Assembly: GCA_902761585.1 (NCBI GenBank)
Contig: CACWKX010000003.1
Coordinates: 81,389-145,388 of the forward strand
DNA length: 64,000 bases
From: an uncultured Lachnospiraceae bacterium
GTDB taxonomy: Bacteria > Bacillota > Clostridia > Lachnospirales > Lachnospiraceae
Direction: 5' to 3'
The notes under the pieces are model-generated. The model saw only the letters and a list, made by a program, of their open reading frames with translations. It searched no databases and had not been told where the DNA came from. Position 1 is the first letter of the stretch. Each line of letters begins with the position of its first letter. Positions 26,893 to 36,482 of this stretch are shown piece by piece. Both the position numbers and the translations under genes were made by a program.

Positions 26893-26926
26893 GGGCGGTG
26901 CATGTCTGGTGCGCCGCCCTTTTTTT
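26893..26926 (+). terminator. Intrinsic terminator of the dehydrogenase gene
   Basis: GGGCGG (26893-26898) pairs with CCGCCC (26914-26919), followed by seven T. Confidence 0.85.
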
Positions 26927-27009
26927 CTGTCTGCGCGTTTATGGACGCACTTGCGGTACAGGAGCATTCGGGGGACAGATGCCCCTAGTATGGAACATGA
27001 GATTCGGAC

Positions 27010-27042
27010 AAAAAAGGCCGCACGGGAAAAATTCCGTGCGGC
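27010..27042 (-). terminator. Intrinsic terminator of typA
   Basis: On the minus strand GCCGCACGG and CCGTGCGGC pair over nine bases and are followed by six T. On the plus strand only TGTTTT follows, so it may work weakly in both directions. Confidence 0.9.
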
Positions 27043-27066
27043 TGTTTTGCTGTCTTGATGGGTTTA

Positions 27067-28920
27067 TCAGCGGTTTGCCTCAGCCTGCGCTCTCTGCGTG
27101 CGGGCAATATTGGCTCTCTTTCTCAGAAGCGGGTCGAGGATCTTTTTCCGAATCCGGATGGACTTCGGCGTGACTTCCAGAAGCTCATCGGTATCAATGT
27201 ACTCAATGGCCTGCTCAAGCGACAGCTCCTTGTGTGGAACAAGCTTCAGGGCTTCGTCAGCTCCGGAGGAACGGGTGTTGGTCAGGTGCTTGGTCTTGCA
27301 GACATTCAGCTCCACATCCTCCGGCTTGCTGGACTCTCCAATGACCATACCGGAGTACACCTTGTCGCCCGGTTTTACAAAAAGGATTCCGCGATCCTGG
27401 GCGTTGAACAGACCATAGGCAACCGCAACACCGGTCTCGAATGAGATCAGAGAGCCCTGTGGGCGGTAGGACAAATCTCCCTTGTAAGGTGAGTAGCCGT
27501 CGAAAATGGTATTGATGATCCCAGTGCCCTTTGTGTCGGTCATGAAATCATTCCTGAAGCCGATCAGGCCGCGCGACGGAATCTCGAACTCCAGACGGGT
27601 TCTGCCGTCCGATGTCTTGCCCATCCCCTGAAGCTCTCCCTTCCGAAGGGACAACTTCTGGATGACAGTTCCGGAGAACTCGTCCGGAACATCGACGTAA
27701 GCAATTTCCATCGGCTCGAGCTTCCTGCCACGCTCGTCTGTCTTGTAGATGACCTCTGCCTTGGAAACCGCAAATTCATAGCCCTCGCGGCGCATCGTCT
27801 CAATCAGGACGGACAGGTGAAGCTCGCCTCTGCCGGAAACCTTGAAGGTGTCGGTGTTGTCGGTGTCCTCGACACGGAGCGAAACATCCGTGTTCAGCTC
27901 ACGGTACAGACGGTCTCTGAGATGACGGGAGGTGACAAACTTGCCTTCCTGCCCGGCAAATGGACTGTCGTTGACACAGAAGTTCATGGAAATGGTCGGA
28001 TCCTCGATCTTTTGGAACGGAATCGCGTCCGGTGTGCCGAGATCGCAGACGGTATCTCCAATATGCAGGTCCTCGATTCCGGAAAGCGCGACGATGGAGC
28101 CCATTGAAGCCTGGGGCACATCAACCTTCTTCAGGCCGTCAAACTCATAGAGCTTGGTGATGCGGACCTTCTCGTGCTTGTCCTTGTCGTGATGGTTGAC
28201 CAGAAGAGCATCCTGATTGACGCGGATGGTCCCCCGGCTGATCTTTCCGATACCGATTCTTCCGACATACTCATTGTAATCGATCGTGGATATGAGCATC
28301 TGGAGCGGGCCTTCCGGATCACCCTCAGGCGCCGGGATATGCTCCAGAATGGTGTCAAACAGCGGCGCCATGTTTTTGCGCTCATCATTCAGATCCTTTA
28401 CCGCAAAGCCTTCCCTTGCGGAGGCGAAAACAAATGGGGAATCCAGCTGTTTGTCGGAGGCATTCAGGTCCATCAGAAGCTCGAGCGTCTCGTCGACGAC
28501 TTCATCCGGACGCGCGCCCGGACGGTCGATCTTGTTGACGCAGATGACAAACGGCAGGTCAAGGGCGAGCGCCTTCTCGGTAACAAAGCGTGTCTGCGGC
28601 ATCGGCCCCTCGAAAGCATCGACAAGAAGAATGACACCGTCGACCATCTTCAGGACACGTTCTACCTCACCTCCGAAGTCTGCATGACCTGGGGTATCCA
28701 CAATGTTGATCTTCGTATTCTTGTAGGTGACGGCTGTGTTCTTGGACAAAATGGTGATTCCACGCTCGCGCTCGATCGCGTTGGAGTCCATGACGCGGTC
28801 GACAACCTCCTGGTTTGCGCGGAACACACCGCTCTGCCTCAGCAGGCAGTCGACCAGCGTCGTTTTGCCGTGGTCAACGTGCGCGATGATGGCAACATTT
28901 CTCACATCTTCTCTTACCAT
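27067..28920 (-). CDS. typA: Ribosome-associated GTPase TypA/BipA
   Basis: The 617-residue translational GTPase starts [20 protein letters not shown] and shows G1 [10 protein letters not shown]3 DTPGHADFG and G4 NKID, the elongation-factor-type domain II, and the TypA-specific C-terminal part ending [21 protein letters not shown]. It binds ribosomes and helps assembly and stress responses. Length is normal. It is read away from the adenosyltransferase gene, with divergent promoters between. Confidence 0.97.
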   Translation of the reverse strand: MVREDVRNVAIIAHVDHGKTTLVDCLLRQSGVFRANQEVVDRVMDSNAIERERGITILSKNTAVTYKNTKINIVDTPGHADFGGEVERVLKMVDGVILLVDAFEGPMPQTRFVTEKALALDLPFVICVNKIDRPGARPDEVVDETLELLMDLNASDKQLDSPFVFASAREGFAVKDLNDERKNMAPLFDTILEHIPAPEGDPEGPLQMLISTIDYNEYVGRIGIGKISRGTIRVNQDALLVNHHDKDKHEKVRITKLYEFDGLKKVDVPQASMGSIVALSGIEDLHIGDTVCDLGTPDAIPFQKIEDPTISMNFCVNDSPFAGQEGKFVTSRHLRDRLYRELNTDVSLRVEDTDNTDTFKVSGRGELHLSVLIETMRREGYEFAVSKAEVIYKTDERGRKLEPMEIAYVDVPDEFSGTVIQKLSLRKGELQGMGKTSDGRTRLEFEIPSRGLIGFRNDFMTDTKGTGIINTIFDGYSPYKGDLSYRPQGSLISFETGVAVAYGLFNAQDRGILFVKPGDKVYSGMVIGESSKPEDVELNVCKTKHLTNTRSSGADEALKLVPHKELSLEQAIEYIDTDELLEVTPKSIRIRKKILDPLLRKRANIARTQRAQAEANR

Positions 28921-28992
28921 AAAGCTTCCTTCCCTGCGCGGCTGTGATCAAAGCTGCGTACATTCAACATTTCTGACAAAAATACCGCAGAT

Positions 28993-29020
28993 ATTCTATC
29001 ATAAAAACTTCCGAATGCAA
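28993..29020 (-). promoter_or_regulatory. Probable promoter of typA
   Basis: Read on the minus strand: TTGCAT (29020-29015), 16-nt spacer, TAGAAT (28998-28993). Confidence 0.55.
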
Positions 29021-29036
29021 GTGAAACCGGGAAACC

Positions 29037-29065
29037 TTGCATTTGCAGGGCTTCTAGTGTATATA
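29037..29065 (+). promoter_or_regulatory. Probable promoter of the adenosyltransferase gene
   Basis: TTGCAT at 29037-29042, 17-nt spacer, TATATA at 29060-29065; divergent from the typA promoter. Confidence 0.6.
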
Positions 29066-29189
29066 TATCGATGCCGGAAGATTGATTGCTTTTTATCGTT
29101 TCAAGGCGATTTATGGGCTGCGGAGTATTCCGTATCGCAGGGCGCTGCGGCGGTCTGGCTGCAGGTCTGAATCGGAGAGGGTTTGAGGC

Positions 29190-29690
29190 ATGGGAAAGAG
29201 TTATGTCCACATCTATTGTGGAGAGGGCAGCGGGAAGTCTTCCGCTGCGATCGGACAGGCGGTCAAGGCTGCCTGCTCGGGAAGACGTGTGTTTGTGATC
29301 CAGTTTATGAAGGGAAAAGAGGCTGCAGGCCTGGATTTTTTGAAAAAACTGGAGCCGGAGATCAAGCTTTTTTCATTTGACAAGTTTGCAAAGCCGTTCA
29401 GTGAGCTCACGGATCAGGAAAAGGACGAGGAACTGATCCATTTCCGGACAGGATACAGCTTTGCAAAGAAGGTGGTTTCAACAGGAGAGTGCGATGTCCT
29501 GATTCTGGACGAAGTGCTGGGACTGTTCAACATCGGCGCTCTCAAACAGGAGGATCTGACGGCGCTGCTGGACCAGGCACAGGACGGGATGGAGATCTAT
29601 CTGACAGGGCAGACGAAGGTCGAGAGCATCTGGCCGTACGTGGACGAGGTCACGGAGGTTGTGACCGATTACAGAAATCCGCGGAACTGA
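29190..29690 (+). CDS. CobA/CobO-type ATP:corrinoid adenosyltransferase
   Basis: A 166-residue P-loop protein: VHIYCGEGSGKSSAAIG (P-loop about residues 11-18), VFVIQFMKGK, a central DVLILDEVLGLFN (Walker B-like) and a C-terminal YLTGQTKVES, matching the family's LTGR segment. CobA/CobO/BtuR enzymes attach adenosyl to corrinoids, making coenzyme B12. It stands alone among peptidase genes without other cobalamin genes, as is often seen with this short form in Clostridia. Substrate is inferred from family. Confidence 0.82.
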   Translation: MGKSYVHIYCGEGSGKSSAAIGQAVKAACSGRRVFVIQFMKGKEAAGLDFLKKLEPEIKLFSFDKFAKPFSELTDQEKDEELIHFRTGYSFAKKVVSTGECDVLILDEVLGLFNIGALKQEDLTALLDQAQDGMEIYLTGQTKVESIWPYVDEVTEVVTDYRNPRN

Positions 29691-29813
29691 CAGGCAGCAC
29701 AGAGCATTGCGCCCGTCAGGGTGAGGTCACAGGAGCTGAGACCGATTACAAAACCCGAAGAAAGGAACAGACCGCTGGAACAGCAGTTTGTATGACAGAA
29801 GGAGGAACAGGGA

Positions 29814-31226
29814 ATGGAACGAGAGAACAGGTGGAAAACATATACAGCGCAGCAGCTTGAGAGCCTCAGCAGCCTCTGTGAGGATTATAAGGATACGCTT
29901 TCCCGCTGCAAGACGGAGCGGGAGTTCGCCGCGGAGGCGGTTGCCCGTGCGGAGCGCGCAGGCTTCCGAGATCTCAGGAAGATTGTTGAAGACGGTGAAA
30001 CGCTGAAGGCAGGGGACAAGGTTTATGCGGTCTGGATGAAGAAGACAGTGGTCCTCTATGTAATAGGAAGAAAGCCGCTCGAGGAAGGAATGCGGATCCT
30101 TGGCGCGCACATCGATTCGCCGAGGCTGGACCTCAAGCAGCATCCGCTCTACGAGGATACGGAGCTGGCATTTCTTGACACGCACTACTACGGCGGCATC
30201 AAGAAGTACCAGTGGACGACCATTCCGCTGGCGATTCACGGCGTTGTCGCGAAGAAGGACGGCAGCGTTGTGAAGGTGAATGTCGGGGAGGATGCGTCAG
30301 ACCCGGTATTCTGTGTCAGCGACCTGCTGATTCATCTTTCAAAGGATCAGATGAGCAAGAACCTTGCGGATGCCATCGAGGGAGAGAATCTGGATGTCCT
30401 GGTCGGATCGAGGCCGCTTGCTGAAGACAAAAAGAAGGGCGATACGGACGGCGGAAAGAAAGAGACGAAGGATCTGGTGAAGCAGCAGGTTCTTAATATC
30501 CTGAAGGACAAGTATGGGATGGAGGAGGAGGACTTTCTCTCGGCAGAGCTGGAGATTGTGCCGGCAGGCCCGGCAAGAGACCTTGGTCTTGATCGCAGCA
30601 TGGTCGCGGCATATGGCCAGGACGACCGCGTCTGCGCCTTCACCTCGCTGGATGCCATCCTGCGCAGCGAGAATCCGGAGTATACGAGCTGCTGCCTGCT
30701 GACGGATAAGGAGGAAATCGGATCAGTCGGCGCGACAGGCGCACATTCTCATTTCTTCGAGAATGCAACAGCGGAGCTGATGGACAGATGTGGGCAGTAC
30801 AGTGAGCTGAAGCTCCGCAGATGCCTCTCCGCCTGCAGGATGCTTTCGAGCGATGTCTCCGCGGCATATGATCCGCTCTATGGATCGGCCTACGAGAAGA
30901 AGAATTCCGCTTACTTCGGCAAGGGGATTGTGTACAACAAGTATACAGGCGCGCGCGGAAAGTCTGGCTCCAACGATGCCAATGCCGAGTACTTCGGCTG
31001 GGTGCGCAAGGTCATGGATGATGCGGATGTCGCTTTTCAGACGGCAGAGCTTGGCAAAGTGGATGTGGGAGGCGGCGGAACCATCGCCTATATCTCTGCG
31101 GCATACGCGATGAATGTGGTCGATGCCGGTGTCGCTGTGCTCAACATGCATGCACCGATGGAAGTCACGAGCAAGGCGGATATCTTTGAGGCGAGAAATG
31201 CATACATGGCGTTCCTGAAGGCCTGA
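29814..31226 (+). CDS. M18-family aminopeptidase
   Basis: The 470-residue metallopeptidase has the M18 features: LGAHIDSPRLDLKQHPLYED with the first metal His and Asp, THYYGGIKKYQWT, SRPLAEDKKKGDTD loop, LLTDKEEIGSVGATG with the catalytic Glu pair, and the final HAPMEVTSKADIFE with a metal His. It removes N-terminal residues from peptides in the cytoplasm. pepT follows 15 bases later, so the two form a peptide-use operon. Start ATG 29814 follows GGAGGAACAGGGA. Confidence 0.93.
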   Translation: MERENRWKTYTAQQLESLSSLCEDYKDTLSRCKTEREFAAEAVARAERAGFRDLRKIVEDGETLKAGDKVYAVWMKKTVVLYVIGRKPLEEGMRILGAHIDSPRLDLKQHPLYEDTELAFLDTHYYGGIKKYQWTTIPLAIHGVVAKKDGSVVKVNVGEDASDPVFCVSDLLIHLSKDQMSKNLADAIEGENLDVLVGSRPLAEDKKKGDTDGGKKETKDLVKQQVLNILKDKYGMEEEDFLSAELEIVPAGPARDLGLDRSMVAAYGQDDRVCAFTSLDAILRSENPEYTSCCLLTDKEEIGSVGATGAHSHFFENATAELMDRCGQYSELKLRRCLSACRMLSSDVSAAYDPLYGSAYEKKNSAYFGKGIVYNKYTGARGKSGSNDANAEYFGWVRKVMDDADVAFQTAELGKVDVGGGGTIAYISAAYAMNVVDAGVAVLNMHAPMEVTSKADIFEARNAYMAFLKA

Positions 31227-31241
31227 GAAGGGGATTGACAG

Positions 31242-32471
31242 ATGAGAGCTTATGAGAGATTGCTCCGGTACGCGAGGGTCTGGACAACCAGCGACCCGGA
31301 GAATGGATCCTGCTCGCCGAGCGCGGAGCGGGAGCTGGATCTGGCCAGTATCCTGGTGGAGGAGATGAAGAGTCTTGGCGTCGGGGATGCCAGTCTGGAT
31401 GAAAATGGTTATGTGACGGGTCATATTCCGGCGACGCCCGGACTTGAGAACCGGACAAAGCTGGGTTTCATTGCGCACATGGATACCGCGCCGGACGCTT
31501 CCGGAAAGGATGTCAGGCCGCAGATCCATGAACACTATGATGGGAAGGCGGTTGCGCTTGGGGCCGGCAAGGTGCTGGATCCGGCGGACTTCCCTGAGTT
31601 GACTCAGATGAAGGGGAAGACCCTGATCACAACCGACGGGACGACCCTGCTCGGGGCGGACGACAAAGCCGGGATCGCAGAGATTCTAACGCTGGTTGAA
31701 ACGCTGAGAGATCAGAAGCTTCCGCACGGGCCTCTCTCGATTGCATTTACGCCGGATGAGGAGATTGGCTCGGAGGCGCATCTGTTCGATCTGAAACAGT
31801 TCGGTGCGGACTACGCTTACACGGTGGATGGCGGGGCAACCTCCGAGATTACCTATGAAAACTTCAACGCGGCAGGTGCGCAGTTTGAAATCCGCGGAGT
31901 TTCGGTCCACACCGGAAGTGCAAAGGACCTGATGATCAATGCAGGGCTTGTCGCCTGTGAGATCAACGCGATGCTTCCGGCGGCAGATATCCCGCGCCTG
32001 ACAGAAGGACGCGAGGGCTTCTTCCATCTGGAGAGCATCAGCGGGACGGTGGAAAAGGCAGAGGTGTCCTACCTGGTAAGAGACCACAGCGAGGGTCATT
32101 TTCAGGCGAGGCTGGATCTTCTGCGGCATATCGAGAAAACGATCAATGAGAAGTACGGAGAGGGAACCGTAAAGCTCACCATTCAGCAGCAGTACCGGAA
32201 CATGGAGGAGAAGATCCGTCCCTGCATGCATCTGGTCGGGAACGCGAAAAAGGCCATCTCAGCACTTGGGATCACTCCGGACAGTGCGCCGGTGCGCGGC
32301 GGGACGGACGGGGCGGCGCTTTCCTTCCGCGGGCTTCCCTGCCCGAATCTGGGGACGGGCGGCTATGGCTTCCATGGTCCGTTTGAGCATATCACAGCCG
32401 AGGACATGGACGACGAGGTGAAGATCCTGGCCGGTATCGTGGCGGCGTACGCCGGACCGCAGGCAGGCTGA
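31242..32471 (+). CDS. pepT: Peptidase T (tripeptide aminopeptidase)
   Basis: The 409-residue M20-family peptidase has the PepT motifs LGFIAHMDTAPDASG (metal His/Asp), TTDGTTLLGADDKAG (metal Asp), FTPDEEIGSEAH (catalytic Glu pair), YTVDGG and the C-terminal GTGGYGFHGPFEH. It cleaves the N-terminal residue of tripeptides. It lies directly behind the M18 aminopeptidase gene and in front of an esterase gene; no terminator is visible in between. Confidence 0.96.
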   Translation: MRAYERLLRYARVWTTSDPENGSCSPSAERELDLASILVEEMKSLGVGDASLDENGYVTGHIPATPGLENRTKLGFIAHMDTAPDASGKDVRPQIHEHYDGKAVALGAGKVLDPADFPELTQMKGKTLITTDGTTLLGADDKAGIAEILTLVETLRDQKLPHGPLSIAFTPDEEIGSEAHLFDLKQFGADYAYTVDGGATSEITYENFNAAGAQFEIRGVSVHTGSAKDLMINAGLVACEINAMLPAADIPRLTEGREGFFHLESISGTVEKAEVSYLVRDHSEGHFQARLDLLRHIEKTINEKYGEGTVKLTIQQQYRNMEEKIRPCMHLVGNAKKAISALGITPDSAPVRGGTDGAALSFRGLPCPNLGTGGYGFHGPFEHITAEDMDDEVKILAGIVAAYAGPQAG

Positions 32472-32529
32472 CATATTCGACTGTCAGGGAAAACAGCATG
32501 GACTGTCTGCGCAGGTGAAGGAGATGGAC

Positions 32530-33684
32530 ATGAAGAGAACGAATCATCCCGGACAGAAGGCAAGACTCAGGAGCAGGAAGCATATTCGGTGCGGCCTGCT
32601 TCTGGGTCTTTTTGGCGTGGCGGTTCTTTTGCTGTTTCTGAGAAGGAAAAGTTTTCTTCATGCCCAGGCACCGAAGGTGGCGGCCAGCCGCAGTGCCAGA
32701 TCCAGTGTGATGGTCAGGACGCAGTCCGCGCAGAAGGATGGAGGCCTTGCGGAGGTGGGACTGTCGATGGACGAGGTGCCGGCGTCTTATACCTATGAGC
32801 CAGCCGAAAGCGGCACAATCGAGAAATTCTGGTACACGACGAACACGTATGGCCTTTACGGAAGGGCAGAGAAGGAGATCCGCAAGTATGCGGAGGTTTA
32901 CCTTCCATACGGATATGACCCCTCGGAAAGGTATCCGGTTTTTTACCTCATGCATGGAGCGGGCGGAAGTGCCGAGCGGTTTTTCGGCTCCTCGCTCCAG
33001 CCGAAGGAGCTCAAATATGTTGTCGACAACATGATCGCCCTCGGGGAGATCCGGCCGATGATCTTTGTGGGGCTGACCTACTATCCAAAGCAGGGACAGC
33101 AGCGGGAGGACGACTGGGACGCGGAATATACCAAGGGATTTGTGGACGAGCTGCGCCGGGACGTGCTTCCTCAGGTGGAGAGCCATTACAGCACCTTTGC
33201 AGAGACGGTCGATGAGGCCGGCCTGAGGGCATCCAGGTGGCAGAGATCCTTCGGAGGGTTTTCGATGGGGAGCGTCACCACGTACTACCGGCTCTGCGAC
33301 TGCCTGGACTATTTTCACTCATTTCTGGGGATGAGCGGTTCCCTGTACTGGGGGCCGGACGCGCAGGAGAGTGGAACGATGGCCGACTTCGGTGCGCAGT
33401 ATATCATGGATGCGGTCGCTGTCCAGGGATACACGAAGGATGATTTTTTCCTGTATTCCTGCGTCGGGTCGGAGGATTTCGCGCTGAATGTCGTGGAGGC
33501 GCAGGTGCGGGATGAGAAGAATCATCCGGAATTTTTTTCCTTCGGGGACGGCGGGACAGCAGCCAATGTTGTTTTTGAAATCGGGGACGGCGAGGTGCAC
33601 CATGGGAGCCACGGGACAACCCGGTACCTGTACAATGCGCTTCCAATTTTCTCAAAGCTGATGGAGGTGCCGGATGAGACGTGA
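32530..33684 (+). CDS. Membrane-anchored esterase of the CE1/Fes-like alpha-beta hydrolase type
   Basis: ATG 32530 follows AAGGAG by six bases; GTG 32515 and ATG 32524 are weaker. The 384-residue protein has a basic N-terminus and one membrane segment (LLLGLFGVAVLLLFL), then an esterase D-like fold: EVYLPYGYDPSERYPVFYLM, HGAGGSAERFF (oxyanion region), and GGFSMGSVTT with the nucleophile Ser; a His near DGEVHHGSHG may complete the triad. It resembles polysaccharide acetyl or feruloyl esterases of the CE1 group and should act outside the cell. Its end overlaps the next gene by 11 bases. Confidence 0.78.
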   Translation: MKRTNHPGQKARLRSRKHIRCGLLLGLFGVAVLLLFLRRKSFLHAQAPKVAASRSARSSVMVRTQSAQKDGGLAEVGLSMDEVPASYTYEPAESGTIEKFWYTTNTYGLYGRAEKEIRKYAEVYLPYGYDPSERYPVFYLMHGAGGSAERFFGSSLQPKELKYVVDNMIALGEIRPMIFVGLTYYPKQGQQREDDWDAEYTKGFVDELRRDVLPQVESHYSTFAETVDEAGLRASRWQRSFGGFSMGSVTTYYRLCDCLDYFHSFLGMSGSLYWGPDAQESGTMADFGAQYIMDAVAVQGYTKDDFFLYSCVGSEDFALNVVEAQVRDEKNHPEFFSFGDGGTAANVVFEIGDGEVHHGSHGTTRYLYNALPIFSKLMEVPDET

Positions 33685-34522
33685 ACAGTCGATCGGGGAG
33701 ATTTCGGACGGAAGGCGGTACAGAGCGGATGATCTGGTGAAGATCGGGACAAATGGCTGTCTGGGCTGCTGTGACTGCTGCAGGATGGATGCGCTGATTG
33801 TGCTGGATCCATGGGATATCTATCAGCTGAAGAAGGCTTCAGGCTGCGGCCTGGAGAAGCTTCTGAATGTGACAGTCAGGCTTGAGGTGATCGACGGGCT
33901 GATCCAGCCGGTGCTGGCCATGGCAGGGGGCGCATGCCCTTATCTTGGGGCGGATGGAAGATGTGAGATCCACGCGTATCGCCCGGGAATCTGCAGGCTT
34001 TATCCGCTCGGGCGCTGCTGGGAGGACGGGGACTTCTCCTACATTCTGCAGGTCGGAGAGTGTACACACTGCACCGGCAGCAAGGTAAAGGTGAAAAAAT
34101 GGCTGGGCATTCCTGATCTTTCGCGGTACGAGGCATACTGCAGAACCTGGCACGCCTTTCTGAAGGCAGCGCAGGCGTGCTGCGAGGGCGGGGAAGGAAG
34201 CACGGGGACGGAGCAGATGCGGGGGACAGCTGCCGGAAGCACAGGCGCCGCGCAGACGCAGGGGACAGCTGCCGGGCGTACAGGAGCCGCGCGGACGCAG
34301 GGGACAGCTGCCGGGCGTACAGGAGCCGCGCGGACGCAGGGGACAGCTGCCGGGCGCACGGATGCCGCACAGGATCATCTTCGGAAAATTGTCTGCATGC
34401 AGATCCTGGAAAAGTGCTATCTGGCCGGATTTGACACAGAGAAGGACTTCTACCCGCAGTTTGAGGATCAGCTTCAGGCGGCTTGCCGCTCCCTTGGGAT
34501 CGGCAGTATTCAGAGACTGTAA
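33674..34522 (+). CDS. YkgJ-family cysteine-cluster protein with repeat insert
   Basis: The start overlaps the esterase gene. The 282-residue protein carries NGCLGCCDCCRMDALIV and GACPYLGADGRCEIHAYRP followed by GICRLYPLGRCW, the CxxCxxCC plus C-x-x-C-type pattern of the YkgJ/UPF0153 family, probably a zinc or Fe-S binding site. Between residues ~175 and 235 it contains four copies of a 13-residue unit QGTAAGRTGAART that normal family members lack; the C-terminal helix continues afterwards in frame. Function of the family is not known. Confidence 0.8.
   Translation: MRREQSIGEISDGRRYRADDLVKIGTNGCLGCCDCCRMDALIVLDPWDIYQLKKASGCGLEKLLNVTVRLEVIDGLIQPVLAMAGGACPYLGADGRCEIHAYRPGICRLYPLGRCWEDGDFSYILQVGECTHCTGSKVKVKKWLGIPDLSRYEAYCRTWHAFLKAAQACCEGGEGSTGTEQMRGTAAGSTGAAQTQGTAAGRTGAARTQGTAAGRTGAARTQGTAAGRTDAAQDHLRKIVCMQILEKCYLAGFDTEKDFYPQFEDQLQAACRSLGIGSIQRL
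34222..34370 (+). repeat. Four 39-bp tandem repeats within the YkgJ-family gene
   Basis: Units start at 34222, 34261, 34300 and 34339, each beginning GGGGACAGCTGCCGG. Units two and three are nearly identical and all keep the frame. Confidence 0.9.
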
Positions 34523-34847
34523 TCAGGCCGCCGCGTCGGGGTCTTCGTCTTCTGTCTGCGGCATCGCCGGATGGCACTTTCACACAGAATCATGGACAGA
34601 GATTCCTTCCGCAGGCAGACAGGAAGATGCCGGCAGGGTGATCCTGTGGTATACTCTCTGCGGTCGCAGTCAGCCTGGAATCCGGAGAACATCAAATTGT
34701 CCCGCACGCGTGAGGGAGCAGGATGAAGTCCCTCAACGCAGAGAAGGACGAGGGAAATTGTCCGGCACGCGTGCGGGGCAGGAAGCTGAGTTGTGCAGAG
34801 CAGATGGAGAAAAGTGAAAGAAGCGGCAGACGATAAGGGGGCTGGAC
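34523..34847. other. Intergenic stretch with a 28-bp imperfect direct repeat
   Basis: No convincing gene. Bases 34694-34722 and 34755-34782 are two similar copies beginning AAATTGTCC and containing GCACGCGTG. No promoter of good quality was found for the following gtrA gene. Confidence 0.45.
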
Positions 34848-35336
34848 ATGAGAGAAGAGAAACAGGAAGCGGCAGATAACGGACGACAGGGGACCTCCGA
34901 CAGGATGGATCTCGGAGAGGTGATCCGATATCTTGTGATGGGCGGTCTCACAACGGTTGTGAGCTGGGGAACCTATGCCCTGTTCGCCAAAAACCTTGGG
35001 ATGGGCATTACGGCTTCAAACATCCTGTCGTGGGTCTGCGCGGTCATTTTCGCCTACCTGACCAATAAAGTCTGGGTCTTTCATTCCTACAGCTGGAAGA
35101 TCGGGTTCGTCCTTCGGGAAGTAGCCCTGTTTATCTCGGCAAGGCTCATGACCGGCGTCATTGAGATGGCCGGCGTTCCGCTCCTGGTGAAGGCCGGACT
35201 GAATCAGAAACTGTTCGGGGTCAAGGGGATGCTTGCCAAGGTCGCAGTCAGTATCCTGGTCGTGATTCTGAACTATGTATTCTCAAAGCTGATTATCTTC
35301 CGGAAAAAGGAAAAGCAGGCAGCAGGAAAGGCCTGA
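34848..35336 (+). CDS. GtrA-family membrane protein
   Basis: A 162-residue protein with four membrane segments and the GtrA pattern: IRYLVMGGLTTVVSWGTY, NILSWVCAVIFAYLTNKVWVF, and a terminal ILNYVFSKLIIFRKK. GtrA proteins are thought to flip polyprenyl-phosphate sugars or assist sugar transfer to surface polymers. The next gene encodes a DPM1/GtrB-type glycosyltransferase, the usual partner, so together they should provide a lipid-linked sugar at the outer membrane face. Confidence 0.9.
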   Translation: MREEKQEAADNGRQGTSDRMDLGEVIRYLVMGGLTTVVSWGTYALFAKNLGMGITASNILSWVCAVIFAYLTNKVWVFHSYSWKIGFVLREVALFISARLMTGVIEMAGVPLLVKAGLNQKLFGVKGMLAKVAVSILVVILNYVFSKLIIFRKKEKQAAGKA

Positions 35337-35412
35337 CAGACGGATCCCTCTACATGATATAAAAATATCGCTGTGAGACAAGATCAAGAACAGATCAGCA
35401 GGAGGAGCAGTT

Positions 35413-36327
35413 ATGCCATCGTTATCGGTGATTCTGCCGGCATACAATGAGGAAGCGATGCTTCCGAAGACCGCAAAGGTACTGGTGCAGGTGCTGGAAA
35501 GTGAAAACATTGACTATGAGCTTGTCTTTGTGGACGATGGCTCGAAGGATCTGACCTGGAGCGAGATCCTGACCGCCCATCAGGCAAATGAGCGGGTGCA
35601 TGGCGTCCATTTCTCAAGGAACTTCGGCAAGGAGGCGGCAATCTTCGCAGGGCTTGCGGCCGCAAAGGGAGACTGTGCGGCGGTGATGGACTGTGACCTG
35701 CAGCATCCGCCGCAGACCCTGGTTCAGATGTACCGGCTCTGGCAGCAGGGCTATGAGGTGATCGAGGGCGTCAAGAAGAGCCGCGGGAAGGAAAGCGGCG
35801 CGCATAGGGCAGCGGCAGGAATGTTTTACAGTCTGATGTCAAAAGCGATAAAGATCGATATGTCACGCGCCTCGGACTTCAAGCTGCTCGACAGAAGAGC
35901 GGTGAACACGCTGCTTGACATGCCGGAGCAGAATGCCTTCTTCCGGGCGATGAGTGCCTGGATTGGTTTCCGGCAGACACAGGTGGAATTTGACGTTCAG
36001 GAGCGGGAAGCCGGCGTCTCCAAGTGGTCGACCCGCAAGCTGATCCGCTATGCAATCAGCAACATTGCAGGCTATTCGGCTGCCCCGATGCAGTGTGTGA
36101 CCTGGGCGGGCGCTGCATTTCTGATCTTTGCGATCGTTCTGGGAATCCAGACCCTTGTCCGCTATTTCACGGGACATGCGGTGGAGGGCTTCACAACGGT
36201 CATTCTTCTGGTGCTTCTGACAGGCAGCATCATCATGATTTCGCTGGGTGTGATCGGGTATTATATCGCCAGAATCTATGAGGAAGCAAAGCGAAGACCG
36301 CGCTATATTGTGTCCCGGACGGTCTGA
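35413..36327 (+). CDS. Family 2 glycosyltransferase, GtrB/DPM1 type
   Basis: The 304-residue protein has a GT2 domain (SVILPAYNEEAMLPKTA; ELVFVDDGSKDLTW; CAAVMDCDLQHPP with the DxD-type metal site) and two C-terminal membrane helices (AFLIFAIVLGIQTLV; VILLVLLTGSIIMISLGVI), as in GtrB enzymes that load a sugar on undecaprenyl phosphate. ATG 35413 is preceded by AGGAGGAG. It works with the preceding GtrA protein. Confidence 0.92.
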   Translation: MPSLSVILPAYNEEAMLPKTAKVLVQVLESENIDYELVFVDDGSKDLTWSEILTAHQANERVHGVHFSRNFGKEAAIFAGLAAAKGDCAAVMDCDLQHPPQTLVQMYRLWQQGYEVIEGVKKSRGKESGAHRAAAGMFYSLMSKAIKIDMSRASDFKLLDRRAVNTLLDMPEQNAFFRAMSAWIGFRQTQVEFDVQEREAGVSKWSTRKLIRYAISNIAGYSAAPMQCVTWAGAAFLIFAIVLGIQTLVRYFTGHAVEGFTTVILLVLLTGSIIMISLGVIGYYIARIYEEAKRRPRYIVSRTV

Positions 36328-36355
36328 TCTTATGATAATTTTCATAGAAAGTTCA

Positions 36356-36384
36356 TTGTTATACCGCATTTTTGCTGTTATAAT
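36356..36384 (+). promoter_or_regulatory. Promoter of the LtaS/OpgB-like gene
   Basis: TTGTTA at 36356-36361, 17-nt spacer, consensus TATAAT at 36379-36384. Confidence 0.7.
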
Positions 36385-36482
36385 ACTCGGCGCATGCGGC
36401 TGGACTTAATCAGTCAGAGAGCCGGGGGAGAAAGCCGGCAGAAGCCGTGAGCGGTACATGAAAGGATCGCCCTGACTTCAGC

